This document shows, piece by piece, positions 33,413-46,900 of a DNA stretch of 64,000 nucleotides. The first letter of the stretch is position 1. Each line of letters starts with the position of its first letter. The notes under the pieces are model-generated. The model had not been told where the DNA came from, made no database searches, and was given only the letters and a program-made list of their open reading frames with translations. Source of the stretch: Amphibalanus amphitrite (lineage: Eukaryota > Arthropoda > Thecostraca > Balanomorpha > Balanidae); contig NW_024882999.1 of the NCBI RefSeq assembly GCF_019059575.1, positions 88,741-152,740 of the forward strand, given 5' to 3'. Position numbers and translations under genes: made by a program.

Positions 33413-35259
33413 GGCTGGCCCAAGTCGTCTGTCGTACTGAAGAGTACCTACACCTGCTGTTTCATTGTTTCACATGGACTCTTGGCATACATTACCACCC
33501 GACATGATCCTTTGTTATAAATTCACTGGTGACCTTTCCTTTCTTGTTCTTATGTACGCTCTGGGACCTGTGTCATGGACTCATGCAATTTCTAAATGCT
33601 AATAGTTCGATACGGAATTGGTTTGACCGTTTTTTTTTTTCTAAAACGCAATCGTTTTGTACCTATGCATGAACATATTGTGATAGCGGCATAGCGCGCA
33701 CAAGCGCTCATTGCTCAAGTTTGGCAGTACTATCTTGCCTGGAGACTGGAGCCATGCGATGCGACTGGGAAGGTCCCTCACAAGTTTTAAATATAGCTGA
33801 TTGTAAACTCTATGAAATAGGAGCCTATTTGACACATTAGATCACGCAGCACACACCTTAATTATTTAAACCAACGCATGGAAATGGAACACTTTGTCGT
33901 GTGTCATGCCAAGCGAATCCTTAAGAATAGGCGACCCCAGCTGTGATCCTTCACCAATCGATACTCTTCGACGAAGTGCGTATCGGCGTTTCTTAGCCCT
34001 ACTAGAGTTGTGCAAATGAGACCTTTTTGACTTGTTATGCTCTAACTTTTACGTGACGAAGTGTATGATTGGGTCGCGCCTGTTCACGGTAGCAAATAAA
34101 GTACTAAAATCTCGCCAAGCATTCGATCACCTATACCTACAGCTGATTTTCGGGAGCTCTACGGTGACAGCTTTCTTCCCGTCAGATACTCTTAAGCCTC
34201 CTCTGACACGAACACCGTGACCCCGACCCGAGCACCGTGACCCCCTCTAACCCCCCGACCCGAGCGGCCGCACTAGGCGAGTTCCACCGACCTCGGCTGT
34301 ATTTCCCGATACCCCACAGCGCGGAGGAGACAGAGACAGGACAGCAGACACGCGAACAGACAGTCGGACAGGCTGGAGCTCGGCCGGGCTCGGGCCAGAA
34401 GGCGCCGCGCCCGCCCGAGCCCACTTTCAGACAGACGGGAGTGTGAAAACTGTTAGATGACATGTATAGCGTACATGTGAAAACTAGCGACCCTGCCGGC
34501 ACGACTTTTAACAGTAACAGTCACCTAATTCGTTTCCATATATGCTCGTAGGCAGCGAACATTATTTAACAGATTCAACAACAGCATACTGACAATTTGG
34601 TTTGCGCTATATGAATTTTCATTTTTTACAAGCATGCACATTACACTCACAATGAAAATCATTAGGAAACATAACCAAAAACATTGCCAAAGTAGATATG
34701 ATGTCCCCAAAGCATCTAGACTGTTTGCTGGGAGGTAAGGTCACCCAAAAACCAACAGAAACGCACATCCGACCACATTGCGCTGAAGCTTTGCGTGAGT
34801 GCAACCTGTACCAAATCTAGATGTGTCCCAGACTAGGGCGCCCCACCCTTCTACCGGGGTTATACAAACAATACTCTATAGAAGCTCGCCATGCCCAGCA
34901 GGCAGACTGATCAGACAAGCAACGGATAACAAACGAGCGTTCCACTCTGGACCGGAGCGAATCCGCCGGTTAAATCACACCATCTGCTGCCAGGCATTCT
35001 GGCATATAAACCCTCCAGCAACGCACCCCATTTCAGCACAGCGCCACAATACACGCACTCCGATTTCCTGGACATGTTAACGTCAGTCTGTATGTTTTAA
35101 AGCAGACAGCGGGCCGATACGGCTGCTCTTTACGCGATTACTGCACTTTACCATGCTCAGCCCCCGGGTGGCGAGTCCTCAATACTATAATATGTCACCG
35201 CACTGGTGAGTCCAAACAGCGCCAATCACAAGCTGATAAGTCCACGTCTGTTTCGGAGT
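33413..35259. other. 3' flank of the lectin gene, no other gene recognised
   Basis: An AATAAA at 34095-34100 could be the polyadenylation signal but lies nearly 700 bp past the stop. Around 34190-34450 a GC-rich patch gives open frames on both strands without domain features. Confidence 0.35.
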
Positions 35260-35410
35260 CATTTGATAGTTGAATCCGCACTTTTCAGTCATTGGATAAG
35301 CGAATTCCATCATTTTCAGTCACTGGATTACCATAGCCGAGCCTTTCTCAGTCTCTGGATTAGCGCGTTGCCTTTCTCAGTCTCTGGATTAGCACGCTCT
35401 CGCAGCGTCC
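35260..35410 (+). repeat. Degenerate ~40-bp tandem repeat
   Basis: TTTTCAGTCATTGGATAAGC, TTTTCAGTCACTGGATTACC, TTCTCAGTCTCTGGATTAGC and another TTCTCAGTCTCTGGATTAGC follow one another. Confidence 0.65.
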
Positions 35411-35624
35411 TCCGTCGCTGGAGCACCGGCTGCGGGTGCGCCCGCTGGGCGGCGCGGTCATAGCCGGTCCGGGCTGGCGTCGGCTCCGTCCGGGACGAGC
35501 TGCCGGCCGGCCCGGGCACGCCCGCCGCCACAGGCCGTGCTGCCCGGCCGGCTAGTTGCGCGCGCCCCGGCCTCGTGCGCGGTCCCCGCCGCGCGCTGCC
35601 GGGTCGCCCTCCTCCTGGTGGCCG

Positions 35625-35955
35625 AAACAGATCAGGTCAAACCAGGTCAGGTCACACCAGGGTAGTTGGTCAAACCAGGGTAGGTCCAACCAAATCATGT
35701 GAATGCAGATCAGGTCAAACAAAATCATGTTAAAGCAAGTTAAGTCAAACTACGTCAACTAGGGTAGATAGGTCAAACCAAATCACGTTAAATCAGGTCA
35801 GGTTAGACAAGTAGTCACGACAGACCCAGCCATATTCGGTCAGGTCACGTCAGTCACGAAGGCCAGGTGACCACGAAGGCCAGGTGACGTTAGGTGAATA
35901 TGGTCACGTCAGGTCGGTTCATGCCGCGTCAATCACGATAGGTCAAGTCAGGTCA
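35625..35955 (+). repeat. AGGTCA/AAACCA-rich degenerate repeat
   Basis: Units such as GGTCAAACCAGGTCAGGTCA recur with variable spacing. No TIR or gene is visible. It is another dense cluster of AGGTCA half-sites. Confidence 0.65.
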
Positions 35956-35960
35956 AGTCG

Positions 35961-37499
35961 CACTACACCTTTTCTCAATCCGAATCGGCATCCGGTCAGT
36001 TAGTTTCGGCAGATCTGCATTAGGAACGTCAGCCGGAGTGCGCTTTCGACAAACCACGCTCCAAACTCGGCATAGTGCAGAGGCGTGACATGCGGCATTT
36101 AATTTCGACACTGAGTGTGGTTCCGACACTGGCCAATGGATTTCGGCACACGGCATAGGGCTGTGACATCGGGCATTGGAAAAAGGCAAATTTCATTTTA
36201 CAATGGCAATGGTCATTCAGTTTCGTTGCCGTTATAACAAGCAAAATTAAGCAAATTTTATACGACATTTTGTATATTGATGTATTTCCAATGCTTACCA
36301 CTTGAATTTATGGCATTTCATCCTTTTGTTAGACTTCCCTTGGTTAATGGAACACAAAATACGCCAAGGCCGCGGTTTTAAGGTCTGAACGTTTTTTTTT
36401 TCTTCTGTGAATGGAGGGTGAGTAGACTAGCAAGCCATGTCAGAGTCGTGAGATGAGAGGATCATGCGGAGGAAGCATCATTGGGTGTCTACCAGTGACC
36501 GGTGAGCTGCGGCGGCTGACAAGGCGCCGGTATAAAACTGTCTCGCTACGGATATGCAGCCAAAGCGATCGATGGGTCAGCCCGTAGGGTTTCCACCTTT
36601 CCAGAGGGCAGTTTTTTTTTTTGTCCAGAAATACAGTTGACCATGACTGACCAAACCGCCGTCCTGCAAACATTGTTGCCGCTCTCCGGTGACACGCCCA
36701 TTCCCATCTCGGCAGACCTGAACCATCCGCGTTGGCGGTCAGCGCCACTCACAATGTGTCGACAGATCGACACAAATGAAAAAATCAATATTTTTGTTTT
36801 TCATGCAAGAAATACGGCTAAAACATTGTCAACTTTAGATGCGTTGAAAGGAGCGAGGCCCCGAATGACCCCCGTCAACCTTTGGATTCGCCTGGAGCGT
36901 GGCCCCGAATGACCCCCGTCGCCCTTTGGATTCGCCAGTGCTTCCACATTGTCACAGAGTGACGCAAGGATGGTGACCTCGAGTGAGGTCAGCTTGTGTG
37001 CCGGAAGCGGTTGATGTTAGGGACGAACCGGTGTTAAGGTTCCAGAGCGACTGACGAAATTAGGTGCCCGTTGCCGTATTCGAATGAACGGTTGCCGGTT
37101 CGGATTGAAAAAGGTGTGGTTACTTAGCAACCAAGCGCCCATATTGAGTGTCTCTTTACAGTACCGTGGTACATTTTAACGCACATTCTTAAAATGCCTT
37201 TCCAAAAAAGATAAGAGTTGCTTAAATCACTGATGAGATAAATTGACCATTGTCTAGCTTGTCTGTAAGCTGCCGACGTAAAATGCAATATGACAAAACA
37301 GAATGCCCTTTGTCGATATTAAATGCCCCTGCTATTGTTCAATGACCCTGGTCGAATATCAACAGATGCTAGTCTAAATTCGTGAAACGTGTCGAAATGT
37401 GTGCTCAAGTGTCGAGTTGTTGGAGTGCCTGTCGAGATAAGGTGCCCGCTGCCGTATTTGAATGAACGGATGCCGATTCGGATTGAAAAAAGGTGTAAC
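35961..37499. mobile_element. Inverted-repeat element with subterminal repeats
   Basis: Left end ACACCTTTTCTCAATCCGAA, right end TTCGGATTGAAAAAAGGTGT, with an additional right-end-like copy at 37057-37122. Just inside the left end, units of about 20 bp carrying TTTCGACAC or TTCCGACAC recur, and related words occur inside the right end. No clear target duplication was found. The organisation resembles the MULE-like element at 25 kb. Confidence 0.55.
36853..36935 (+). repeat. 42-bp tandem duplication
   Basis: GCCCCGAATGACCCCCGTC followed by TTTGGATTCGCC occurs twice in tandem. Confidence 0.75.
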
Positions 37500-37617
37500 C
37501 GTCACACAGTCACACAGGGCCGACAGGGACATAAGATCCTAACAAGAAGCGAGGACAGAAGAAAGAGGTCTGGAGAGGAGGAAAGGGGAGTGGACGGAAC
37601 AGAGAGAGAGCGAGATC

Positions 37618-37783
<166 letters not shown>

Positions 37784-38253
37784 CCTCTCGTTCGAGTGGA
37801 GGCACACGCGGTAGGTAAATCCAACAAAACTACTCGTTCAATGTGTTGAATGCATGGGATAAAGAAGATGAGAGCTACCAGATCCTAATTTTTGTTGATG
37901 TCACGAAAGCACATTGACACCAATGCCATCATTGGTGACAATATCATCATTTGGGCCACGTCCGTCTCCTAGAGGAGCCACCTGAAAGAGCAACCTAGTT
38001 CCGCCACTCACATACCGTGTGTGCCACGCAAGATCACTTTGTGCCAGCCCGTATCACGTAGTATCGCTGATGCGGATACCGACATTTTGCACATTTTCGA
38101 TCGACGACCACGACCAAGTCCAATCCATAAAACATCACAACAAGCAAAAAGACACAGCGGGAAGGTGGCAGTTCTGGATTTTTGCACTGGTCCAGAAGTC
38201 GACTCTCGCGGTACGACTGAGTCGTACCGTGAGATGCTCCGAAAATCTAATTA

Positions 38254-39181
38254 GGGGAGACCCGGGAGGTATGGGCCGGTTTTGTGAAAAGGCAATTTAC
38301 TTTCAGTGGGCAGTGGCTAGACTCGGTTTTTCACTCTGTGTACGTGAAATTGCCTTTCGCCTGCAAAGTGTGCCTGCTATTAGGCATCTGGGATCAACCA
38401 TTTTGTCTCGAGATAACTTTTAATAAATCATGTGCTTTTTCGATCCATCAAAATACACCGGGAGGTATGGGCCATGGCCCGGGAGGTTTGGGCCGGTGCC
38501 ATGTTTCATATTCTTGTCTCGACAATGAGAATAATACTCGTAGCTGGTATCTACCTTGATCTCTTAGAGCCCAGGAACCGAATAAGCGGCCAACAGCTTG
38601 CTTCATGGAGGTCACTTGGGCCCATATGTATTTTGGTAAACTCAATCATGCACCATGAAATAAGATCAACAATATTTTTCTGTTCGAATGAAATTTGAAG
38701 CTAAATTTTCGACCTTGCGCGACAAAAATAAAAGTTATTGACGGGGACATTCAATGAAAGCATCTTTTTATTTATTTAGGATCACCGGGGGTGGGTGGCC
38801 CGAACCTCCCGGTTAGGAAGCCATAATGTGCATAGTATCTCACCTCATAATCTTGCCAGAAAGCTTCATACTGTCTATCAAGTCTTAATTTGCATGCTTT
38901 ATTTGCATTAGCGATGGTCTGACATCATAAAACGAGTCTGGTTCAAATTTATCACAAATATTCTGTATCTACCGTCTTTTACTCGAAGAGGGCAAAAACG
39001 CTTTATCACCGCTCATTGCCAAAGAAGACTGAGAAAGGTTTTGAAAATCACGTGGGATGTAATATGTATAACGGAATGGCTGCTACCAGTTAACGCCGTC
39101 AAATGTGTAAAAATACGCAACACTTCTTCAAAATTGCGATGGCCCATACCTCCAGGGGGCCCATACCTCCCGGGTCTCCCC
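38254..39181. mobile_element. TA-flanked inverted-repeat element
   Basis: Left end GGGGAGACCCGGGAGGTATG, right end its exact inverse CATACCTCCCGGGTCTCCCC, flanked by TA on both sides (38252-38253, 39182-39183). CGGGAGGT(A/T)TGGGCC is repeated inside near both ends. No transposase frame. Confidence 0.75.
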
Positions 39182-39183
39182 TA

Positions 39184-40497
39184 ATGGCCGGATTTGAAGG
39201 ACGTATCACTAAGAACCACTAAAGTTAAAAAGTTTTAGCCAGACGATGCTTTTTGCCACGTATCTACACAGCAGCCATGAAATGGTCACGGTTTTATAAA
39301 ATTACAAATATCACCTCAGAAGGTCTCTGTCAGTCAGCAACGCGCGTATGTAGGTACGTACATACAGTCCGATCTGCCCTGTTTCGACTTGGATAGGTTC
39401 TGGAGGAGGTTTTGGATACGTCGTCCAATCGAGCAATTGAGGATGAGCGAAATAATTCAAAAGCAAGGTGTAACGATGGTGAATGCCTAATCACCCGCAT
39501 ACGAGGTAGCTGCGAATTATCCGAATGCCTGTGACCGGTAGCAAGATATCTACCACTGACCGAGCGAATGCACGCCGCCGCCAGCGCAGTTAACTACGAT
39601 CATCAATAGCCAGAGTCGCATCTGTCCAAAGACAGCTCTAATCGACTTCTATAAATGGATGTTTCGCCAGTGAATCGGTATCTCGAAGGAGCAACAACGC
39701 GAAACTTAATAGAAATATGTGTATTCACTTACAACACGTCACAGCTGTAGGTATGCAGTAGGTACGCAAACAAGCGCTACCACAAATGCCGACTAATGGC
39801 TATATAATAGATAAACCGGGCATCGGAACGATCGGCCTATTTAAAGAATGAAGAGGCATTAAATTCACAGAAACAAAAAACTAGCGTTGTCTGATAACGA
39901 ATTTCAGTACTCATCAAGCACGCGCTTTTACATGCAGGACCAGGGTGGTCGGAGGTCAATGGTAAAAAGGTGGCCACTATCAAAAACAGAACGGGTTGGT
40001 GTTCACAAGAACCGGACATGCCAGTTCAATGAAGGCGGGACGGGGACCAATCTGTTCTCATAAACATATTATCGGAGGAGCACTGGCGCACTGGGCACCC
40101 TGGAATGACCCCACTGACAGCCAAAGGAAGGGGCAAGATGAGTGACATACCGTCCGGTTTTTGTGCGGACCGGCACGTCCGGTGACCAGGCCAAAAAAGG
40201 TCCTCGAATGCCGGACGTCGAACTATTTTGGAGACACGAACCTGGTCGTCACCAACGACGCTCATTAACAATCAGAGGTTTGGTATTAATGAGCATTCGT
40301 CAGCATTGAGTTTCTCCAGCCAATCACCGTCACAATGCCAGCAGTTATTAAACATTGCTTTATTGGAATGCTTTATACCTACTCGTGTTTTGTAGGCAGT
40401 GTAAACGAAGCTGTCTCCCATACCAGGCAGCGATACGGGAGCTCACCCTATGGAACCCAAGAAGTTGGAATCCCTGGAACTCATTGTGACACTGTCG
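39184..40497. other. Unassigned intergenic stretch
   Basis: No protein family, RNA gene or clear repeat boundary was recognised. Confidence 0.3.
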
Positions 40498-41333
40498 TTA
40501 CGAGCGCAGCGAGCGCAGCGAAGTCTTTTCAATATAACGGAAAAATCTCAGTATGAGCGGCGCGGCCCGGCCCGGCCCGGCCTGTAACGCTTTTGAGAGG
40601 CTTATATCTCAGCTTAACCGCTGGACCGATTGGCCTGCGGTCTTTTTGCTGGGTAGCCCCATCCCTTCTACCCCGTAATTGGCTACTTTTGAAACATCTC
40701 AGTGACCGTCGTGGCACGTGCCACGATAACAGTCAAGGGTGTTCAAGCAGTTTTGCGAAAGTGATGATTTTGAGAGGCCCATATCTCAGCAGCGGCTTGA
40801 GCGATTTTCTTGCGGTAATTTTTATAGGGTAGCTGCATCCCTTCTACCAAAGGTCGGATACTCTTGATCTATGTGAGTGACCCCCACTGCACGTGCAAAA
40901 TACAAAAAGAAGAGATGCCAAATTTGTTCCCATTTCAGTAACTCGGTAATTACTGGGGCGATTTCGCTGAAACTTGGCATACAGGTAGGCACCCACCAGG
41001 CAATGCATTCCCATGTGCTGCGTTTAGGGTGCTACTGCACGTGCGCACGTGCAGGGGGCGTTTCCAGATCTCGAGAACGGCTGGGCCGATTGCGCTCAAA
41101 TTTGGTACACGGTTGGGGACCGGTTAGTAGGGTGCCGTGCAAAAATCATTTTGGACCCCGTTTGCACGTGCGCACGTGCAGAATGCCGCTTCCAGATCTC
41201 AGGAACGGCTGGGCCGATTGCGTTCAAATTTGGCACACCACTAGCGACCGGTTAAAAGGGTGCTTTGCACATGCCCGTTGGAAGTACCCTCTCAATCTTC
41301 CGCACGTGCAGGGCTCACTATCTCGCTCGCTCG
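40498..41333. mobile_element. Inverted-repeat element with double CACGTG palindromes, copy 2
   Basis: Related to 23174-23826: GAGCGCAGCGAGCGCAGCG start, TCTCGCTCGCTCGTTC end, repeated units with CCAGATCTC and GCACGTGCGCACGTGC. The left part differs by additional GAGAGGC(C/T)(C/T)ATATCTCAGC repeats. Confidence 0.6.
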
Positions 41334-42084
41334 TTCTTCGCCCAAAAGACGTTTTACTGGTTTCATGTTTTAACGTGCTCGACGTGCTTTGGAATTAACG
41401 ATTCAAGAGTTGAAAGCCAGGTCAACATTAAGTGCTGCTTCTTCACCTAACTTACCCGAAGCTGAGGCTGGATAATTTCTAAAAACTCGCACCGCCCTAT
41501 CACGTTTCCAACGCGGCCGGCCGGGGTTACGGGGTAGGGTGATGCTTGATAGTCATCCAAGGTAATTCTGTTTCACTCCTAATTGACGTGAATCCAGGCG
41601 AGAAAAAGAGCGTGGTGCTCGTACTGAGAGGAACACATAGGCATCTAATTTCAAATTCTAAGGTCAACCTGCAACCATGAACCAAACATGATTATTTCCG
41701 CCGATATTTATGCATGATTGAAGATTGGCTTCTGTGGTTTTGCTTCTGTGGTGTTGTATGTTGGCTGTATGGTGTCGACGGAGATGAAAGAGATGAAAAA
41801 ATGATCAGGCTTCTCTCTACATAGTTCGACTTTTCCAAAATAAAGCCTGTTAATATTTAGTTAGTGGACAAAATATTATATTTCAACGAGTGGCATCACC
41901 TTCGTTGGTCGCCATCGGTAGTCCCTTCGGTTCCAAATAGTTAGAACTGAGCTCTCTCATTAGGTACTCTTGATTTAGACTTTGCAACCGTGTTGACAGA
42001 ACAGAAATGAACAAATCAATGAGGATTCTAATTCCAAGGCCTAATAAACCCAAAGAAATGTGCCGTGTCACTTGACAACACCAC
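41334..42084. other. Unassigned flank
   Basis: No gene or repeat boundary recognised. It adjoins the MITE that hosts the LTR retrotransposon. Confidence 0.3.
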
Positions 42085-42358
42085 CTAACCCTCGCCCGCA
42101 CATGGGGGGGGGGGATTGCCACCCCCCCCCCACCAGGTACCTAGTCTTTCTGCTCTGCACTCAACATTTTTTTAGCTAGAAGTCTGATTTTTGGTATAGC
42201 TGCTCCTCTATCCTTTCTTGGTGTCCACTGAAAATTTCAAATTTCTGTGGTTCTTGGTTTCGGAGATATGACCTTATTTGTCAGGTCATGTCATGAACCA
42301 AATGACCAATTCTCAACATCTTGCGTTGGCTATGGGCCTTGTGAGCTTTTGACACCTT

Positions 42359-42625
42359 CAGGGGCGCGGGAACTACTTTCCGACTGGGGGGGGGGGGGGG
42401 CACACCATAATAGAGATTAACCTAGGGTACCCCCAAATCTAGTTTTTTTTTTCACCGGTTTTAGGCCACTTATTTTCACCCCTCGGCTTTTTCAACAAAA
42501 AAGAAAACATTTGCAAAAAAGTGTGGTATTCCGTCTCAAAGCTGTGGGGGCACCGCCCCCACGGCCCCAGAGTTGGGGGGGGGCAAGCTGCCCCCACTGC
42601 CCCCCCCCCGGCTCCCGCGCCTATG
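42359..42625. mobile_element. hAT-like MITE, 267 bp
   Basis: Ends CAGGGGCGCGGGAAC and the inverse CTCCCGCGCCTATG. GACACCTT is directly repeated outside both (42351-42358, 42626-42633), giving an 8-bp target duplication. It contains G/C-run hairpins and no gene. Confidence 0.75.
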
Positions 42626-43598
42626 GACACCTTGATTTCGGCCTTTTTTGCCAGTCTTACCTCCCACCTATCATGGAGCATGTTGTTCGACGATGTGCAG
42701 ATGTCAAGGTCAGGGTCAAGGTCAACCTATGTCATCTAAAATAATTGCGTTTTAGGTGTAGCACGCTACATCTTTAACATTTAACGTAGAATCTTTTCGG
42801 CACGGCTTGGTCCGGCAGTTCCCCCCCCCCCCTTCGCAGTCCGGTCACAGGCCTAGCCCTCCATTCACACACCCGTCGCTGCTACCGGGTGACGCACAGC
42901 TGAGCGGAGCGCTGCTGCTGCGCTCTCCTCCCCTCTCATTATTCACTACCCCCCCCCGTCACCAGGCCCGCCATCCCCATTCAGCACTTTTCCCCAACTC
43001 CCTCAACGAGCACTGTCCGTGAGAATAGCCCGCAGTAGACACATCTGCGAGAAGACGATGCCGGTCACATCAGTACGAACCGCCGAGGCACAGCTGAGTC
43101 AACAAGCTACGTCAGAACTGCGGCCGGCGGCGGCGGCGAGCGAGCACGTTAAGGTACTCTGTCACTTGTCACGTACTCTGTCAGGTACCACAACAGCTGC
43201 GCCGCGCTGAGTCCCACGGAGGGAATGGCAAAACCAGAAAGATCCTACGGCAAGCAAAAACGCTGTAGTTCCAGAGGTCTTCGCAATGGGCAGCCGTTAA
43301 ACTCTCATTACGACGCTCGCCTATGGAGACAGCTACCGCAGGATGAGCGATCCGAGCCTCCTCAAATAACGCTGGATCAGTCAGATATGTCGACAGATCA
43401 TGGAGCAGTGTCAAGGATGGATGCCGGCTGGAGCACACAGCCTCCTTTGTCGGGCACAGCAACCCAGGGTGAGTGAACCTGGCAAAACAGCCGGGTGACC
43501 GACCTCACAATGGCCTCATGAGGTAGTTCCAGAGATCTCCGCAGAGGAAGAAGGCGCTGACTTACGGCCACGCCCCGGTACGGTGGGCGGAGCAAGAG

Positions 43599-43606
43599 TG
43601 ACGTCA
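43599..43606. promoter_or_regulatory. CRE-like TGACGTCA in LTR
   Basis: A perfect TGACGTCA followed by CAGGGGCG, about 300 bp upstream of the TATA box. A second near-match, TGACGTCG followed by CAAGGGCG, begins at 43861. Both recur in the right LTR. Binding by CREB/ATF-type factors is inferred. Confidence 0.45.
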
Positions 43607-43902
43607 CAGGGGCGTTGGCGGCAGACGAAACGGAAGGAAACAAAATTTTGAATAAAATGAAATTGAAGAATCAAAATTAAAACTCGAAAATCACAAACCT
43701 TTCGGGGATTGTTTTATGCCAGCGATTACTAAAATGATAAAGCACTCAACACGAAGACGATTCGACGGCCAAAAATTGCAGGCACAGAGGAGCAAGGTGA
43801 CTAAACAGGACAGAGGGCGCCATCTTACGGCCCCACCCACCAGAAGAAGGCAGAGGAAGATGACGTCGCAAGGGCGTGGCAGTTCCCCCCCCCCCCCCCA
43901 AC

Positions 43903-43909
43903 TATAAAA
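43903..43909 (+). promoter_or_regulatory. TATA box of left LTR
   Basis: TATAAAA in the context CCAACTATAAAAGGGTGCG, with an initiator-like TCACAGTC about 30 bp downstream (around 43935). This is the probable start of the element's transcript. Confidence 0.65.
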
Positions 43910-46900
43910 GGGTGCGCCACCCAACCAGAGGGAATCACAGTCGAGCAGCCGAGAGTCACAGTCCACAGCTGGAGCCGGAGACGCCATCTGGGAGCCGCCG
44001 CCAGTCCGGGGTCACCCGCGAGAAGCCTCTTCAGTTCGAGAACCAGAACCGAGGACAGCAGTCGACGCTTGTGACCACACTGAGAAGCGGAAGCGCAGAG
44101 AAACTCCAGAATGTGAGTGTTGTTGAAAAGTCTGCTCAATCCCTGATCCTAGCCCCCCCCCCCTTGCCCAGCCTGCCGTGCCGTGACGACTGCCAAACAT
44201 TTTCGGTTGCCATAAAATGCACTCTCAATTGGAATTGGAAAACTTAAATTACTTTGAACTTATTGGTCCAGACACCCTAGTAGCATATTAGGATCTGAAT
44301 TGGGAAGGTCATGTCAGAGTCGCCAGCAAACCGTTATTGTCCGTCGGAATTCACGATTAGGCCGGGAGCGAGATGCTAAAATTTGAATAAGCAGCTCATT
44401 GTCACGAACGTTGAGATTGATGACATGATGCGTGTCAGCATTGAATAACGAATATGTCTTTGTGTTTGGCCAAGCTGGTTCGTTCGATTTATTATCGGCG
44501 GTAGTCAGGTGCGATTAAGATTTGAGGTTGGAATTCGTTTGTGAAATTAAGGGTGTAGATTCGTGCTGTACTCACTAAAAGTTGCTTTGCGAAATCATTG
44601 GTAATATTGCTGTAGGAATTAATTGCGAAGTCGAAATCAATTAGTGAACAGGTAAATACGGTTGACAGGGAATGTAATGTTTTAAGGTGGCGACTGATTC
44701 ATGCAATCGATCTATGAATATGGCTATGAGTTATGATTTTCAACAGATATGAATGCTTGAGCTTACGGCGGAATTTCTTCTGTTACTTAGGTGCAGAGTT
44801 GAGAGTAGTGGTTTGAGGTCGACGGTCTGACACTTTGCGACTTTAGATGGTCCTTGTACTTTGCGTCATTGTAGTTGCGAAATGTCGAGTAATAGGTAGA
44901 TGTAGAATTGTTTGTGGTTAGAACTAATATGCGACTAATATAGGTACCGATCGTTGTGCTTTTGTAGAATAAATACTAGAAAAATCATATCTTTTGGGAA
45001 AGATCGAAGGGGATACGGAGCTAGAAAAAAAAACTTACGTGGAATGAAGCTGATGAGATGTCGAACAGGGAGATATTGCAGCGATATTTTACCAGATTCA
45101 CACTCACTGACACATTCGTTGAATCTAACCGGCCCGAAGAGACCGCACACACCAGTACTGCACCGCGAGTGATGGCGCGCCCATCGCGGCGCGGCCTTGA
45201 CAACTGTCGACTGTCGACGCGGCGCCGGCCGGCAGCCGTGGTAATCGTCGTTCGCGACGCGGGACCGTGCGCCGCTAGATGGCACATGAGAGCAGCGTCG
45301 GGAGTGGAGCAGCGGCCACAGTAGGGCAGTGGGCTAACCATAATTGGGGCGCGTGCGGTAGGTGAAGATCATTGTGTAGGAGCATGGTTAGTTGTGGAAA
45401 GTTGCAACGGGATAAGAACGTAAACAGTTAATGCATAATTTTAAATATGACATGCTATTTGATATTTAGGACTGCACTTCGTTTGATGTGCATTGTTTAC
45501 TGCTAATAGGATGATTTAAATTATATTTTCTATGAAAAGCTAGGGACCCCTATGACAATATTCTGGCACTCTATAAAGATAATTTGTATAGATAACTAGT
45601 AGCCCATCAGAAGCTATCGAACGAGTTTCAAGGAGTCATTTCCGTTTGAGCATTCAGCAATTCACTATGATACGGTGGAACACAACCAGACGACAGATCG
45701 GTGCGTACTAATTGGTTCTAGATCATCTGATGAAATCAAGAGCGGTTCAAGGTCTGCTAGGATTGTATACGAGAACTGATGATTAGGTTCACGCGTGCAG
45801 CAGCAATTAGGACTTGAGATTACGATTAGATGCGTTTCTGTTATTCGCGTTCTTGAGAGTTAGCGCCAATAATTACTCCACCAATATTGGCACAGGGCAT
45901 TGTGAGGCACAGACGGCTTGTTTGCCCGCCTCCTATGGCGTAACGTTTACCAGCATGACTGTATGAGACACAGATGCACTTCTCTAAACCCAAGTCCAGA
46001 CCGGAATAATAAGAGGGACACACCGTCACGTACGCAGGGCATATGCACGTTTTCCGCCAGTGGTACCGGCCACTGTTAGTTTTCCCGCTTAGGTAACACT
46101 GGGTGAGAAGGCAGTGAGAGGTTTCTACGGCAGGGGGAAGGGGAAGATTGGCACAGTGTGCAGTGGAGAGTAAGTTATGCCAAAGGCAAGAAGCCGAGGG
46201 TCAGGGGTGAGTCACCCAAAAGTGCGGATAAGGCGAGCCGTAGTGTCCCGAATAAGTCCTCATACTTATTTTGTAAAGGTACCTTAATCGGTACTGGACA
46301 GCCTCAGGGGAGGGAAGAATGTACTCCAGGACACGTAAGGCCTTGAAGAGTAAATCCCATGGTTTAAGGAGAGTTCCTGAGGAGAGTTCCAGGATATGAA
46401 CGGTGGTCCCTGGGTCGTGAACGGGAATGTTACACGCGGACCGGAAGAGGGCATAGGTAATCTCTCCCGGATAGAGAGATAAGTCGGATATAAATCGTGT
46501 ATGTGTGTACTATAAGTCTATCGGACGTGTAGTGAATCCCATAAATTAGTAGGGTGGATATTGGTGCAATTATTCTGGACGGCCCTGCGATAAGTATCTT
46601 TGTCGCCGGTTAGCGGAGCATGCACTGGATTTCGGAAAGAGACATTTATCTCGCCGGGGAGACCATGGTTTGTAAGACGCCTAACACTATCGGAGGGAAT
46701 TTCGGGGGCTACCAATTAAATTTGGGTGAATACATGAAATGTGAACGTAATGCGAGCAAGGGTGTGAGAATGATGACGCATGAATCTTAGAGTAAGGCCG
46801 ATAGGAATTTGGTAGAGTTCGGTTACGGCAGTCGAACAAATGATTCTTGAGGGCAACTTAAAACTAGCAACGCTAATACGAACTAAGTGGGCAATTTTCG

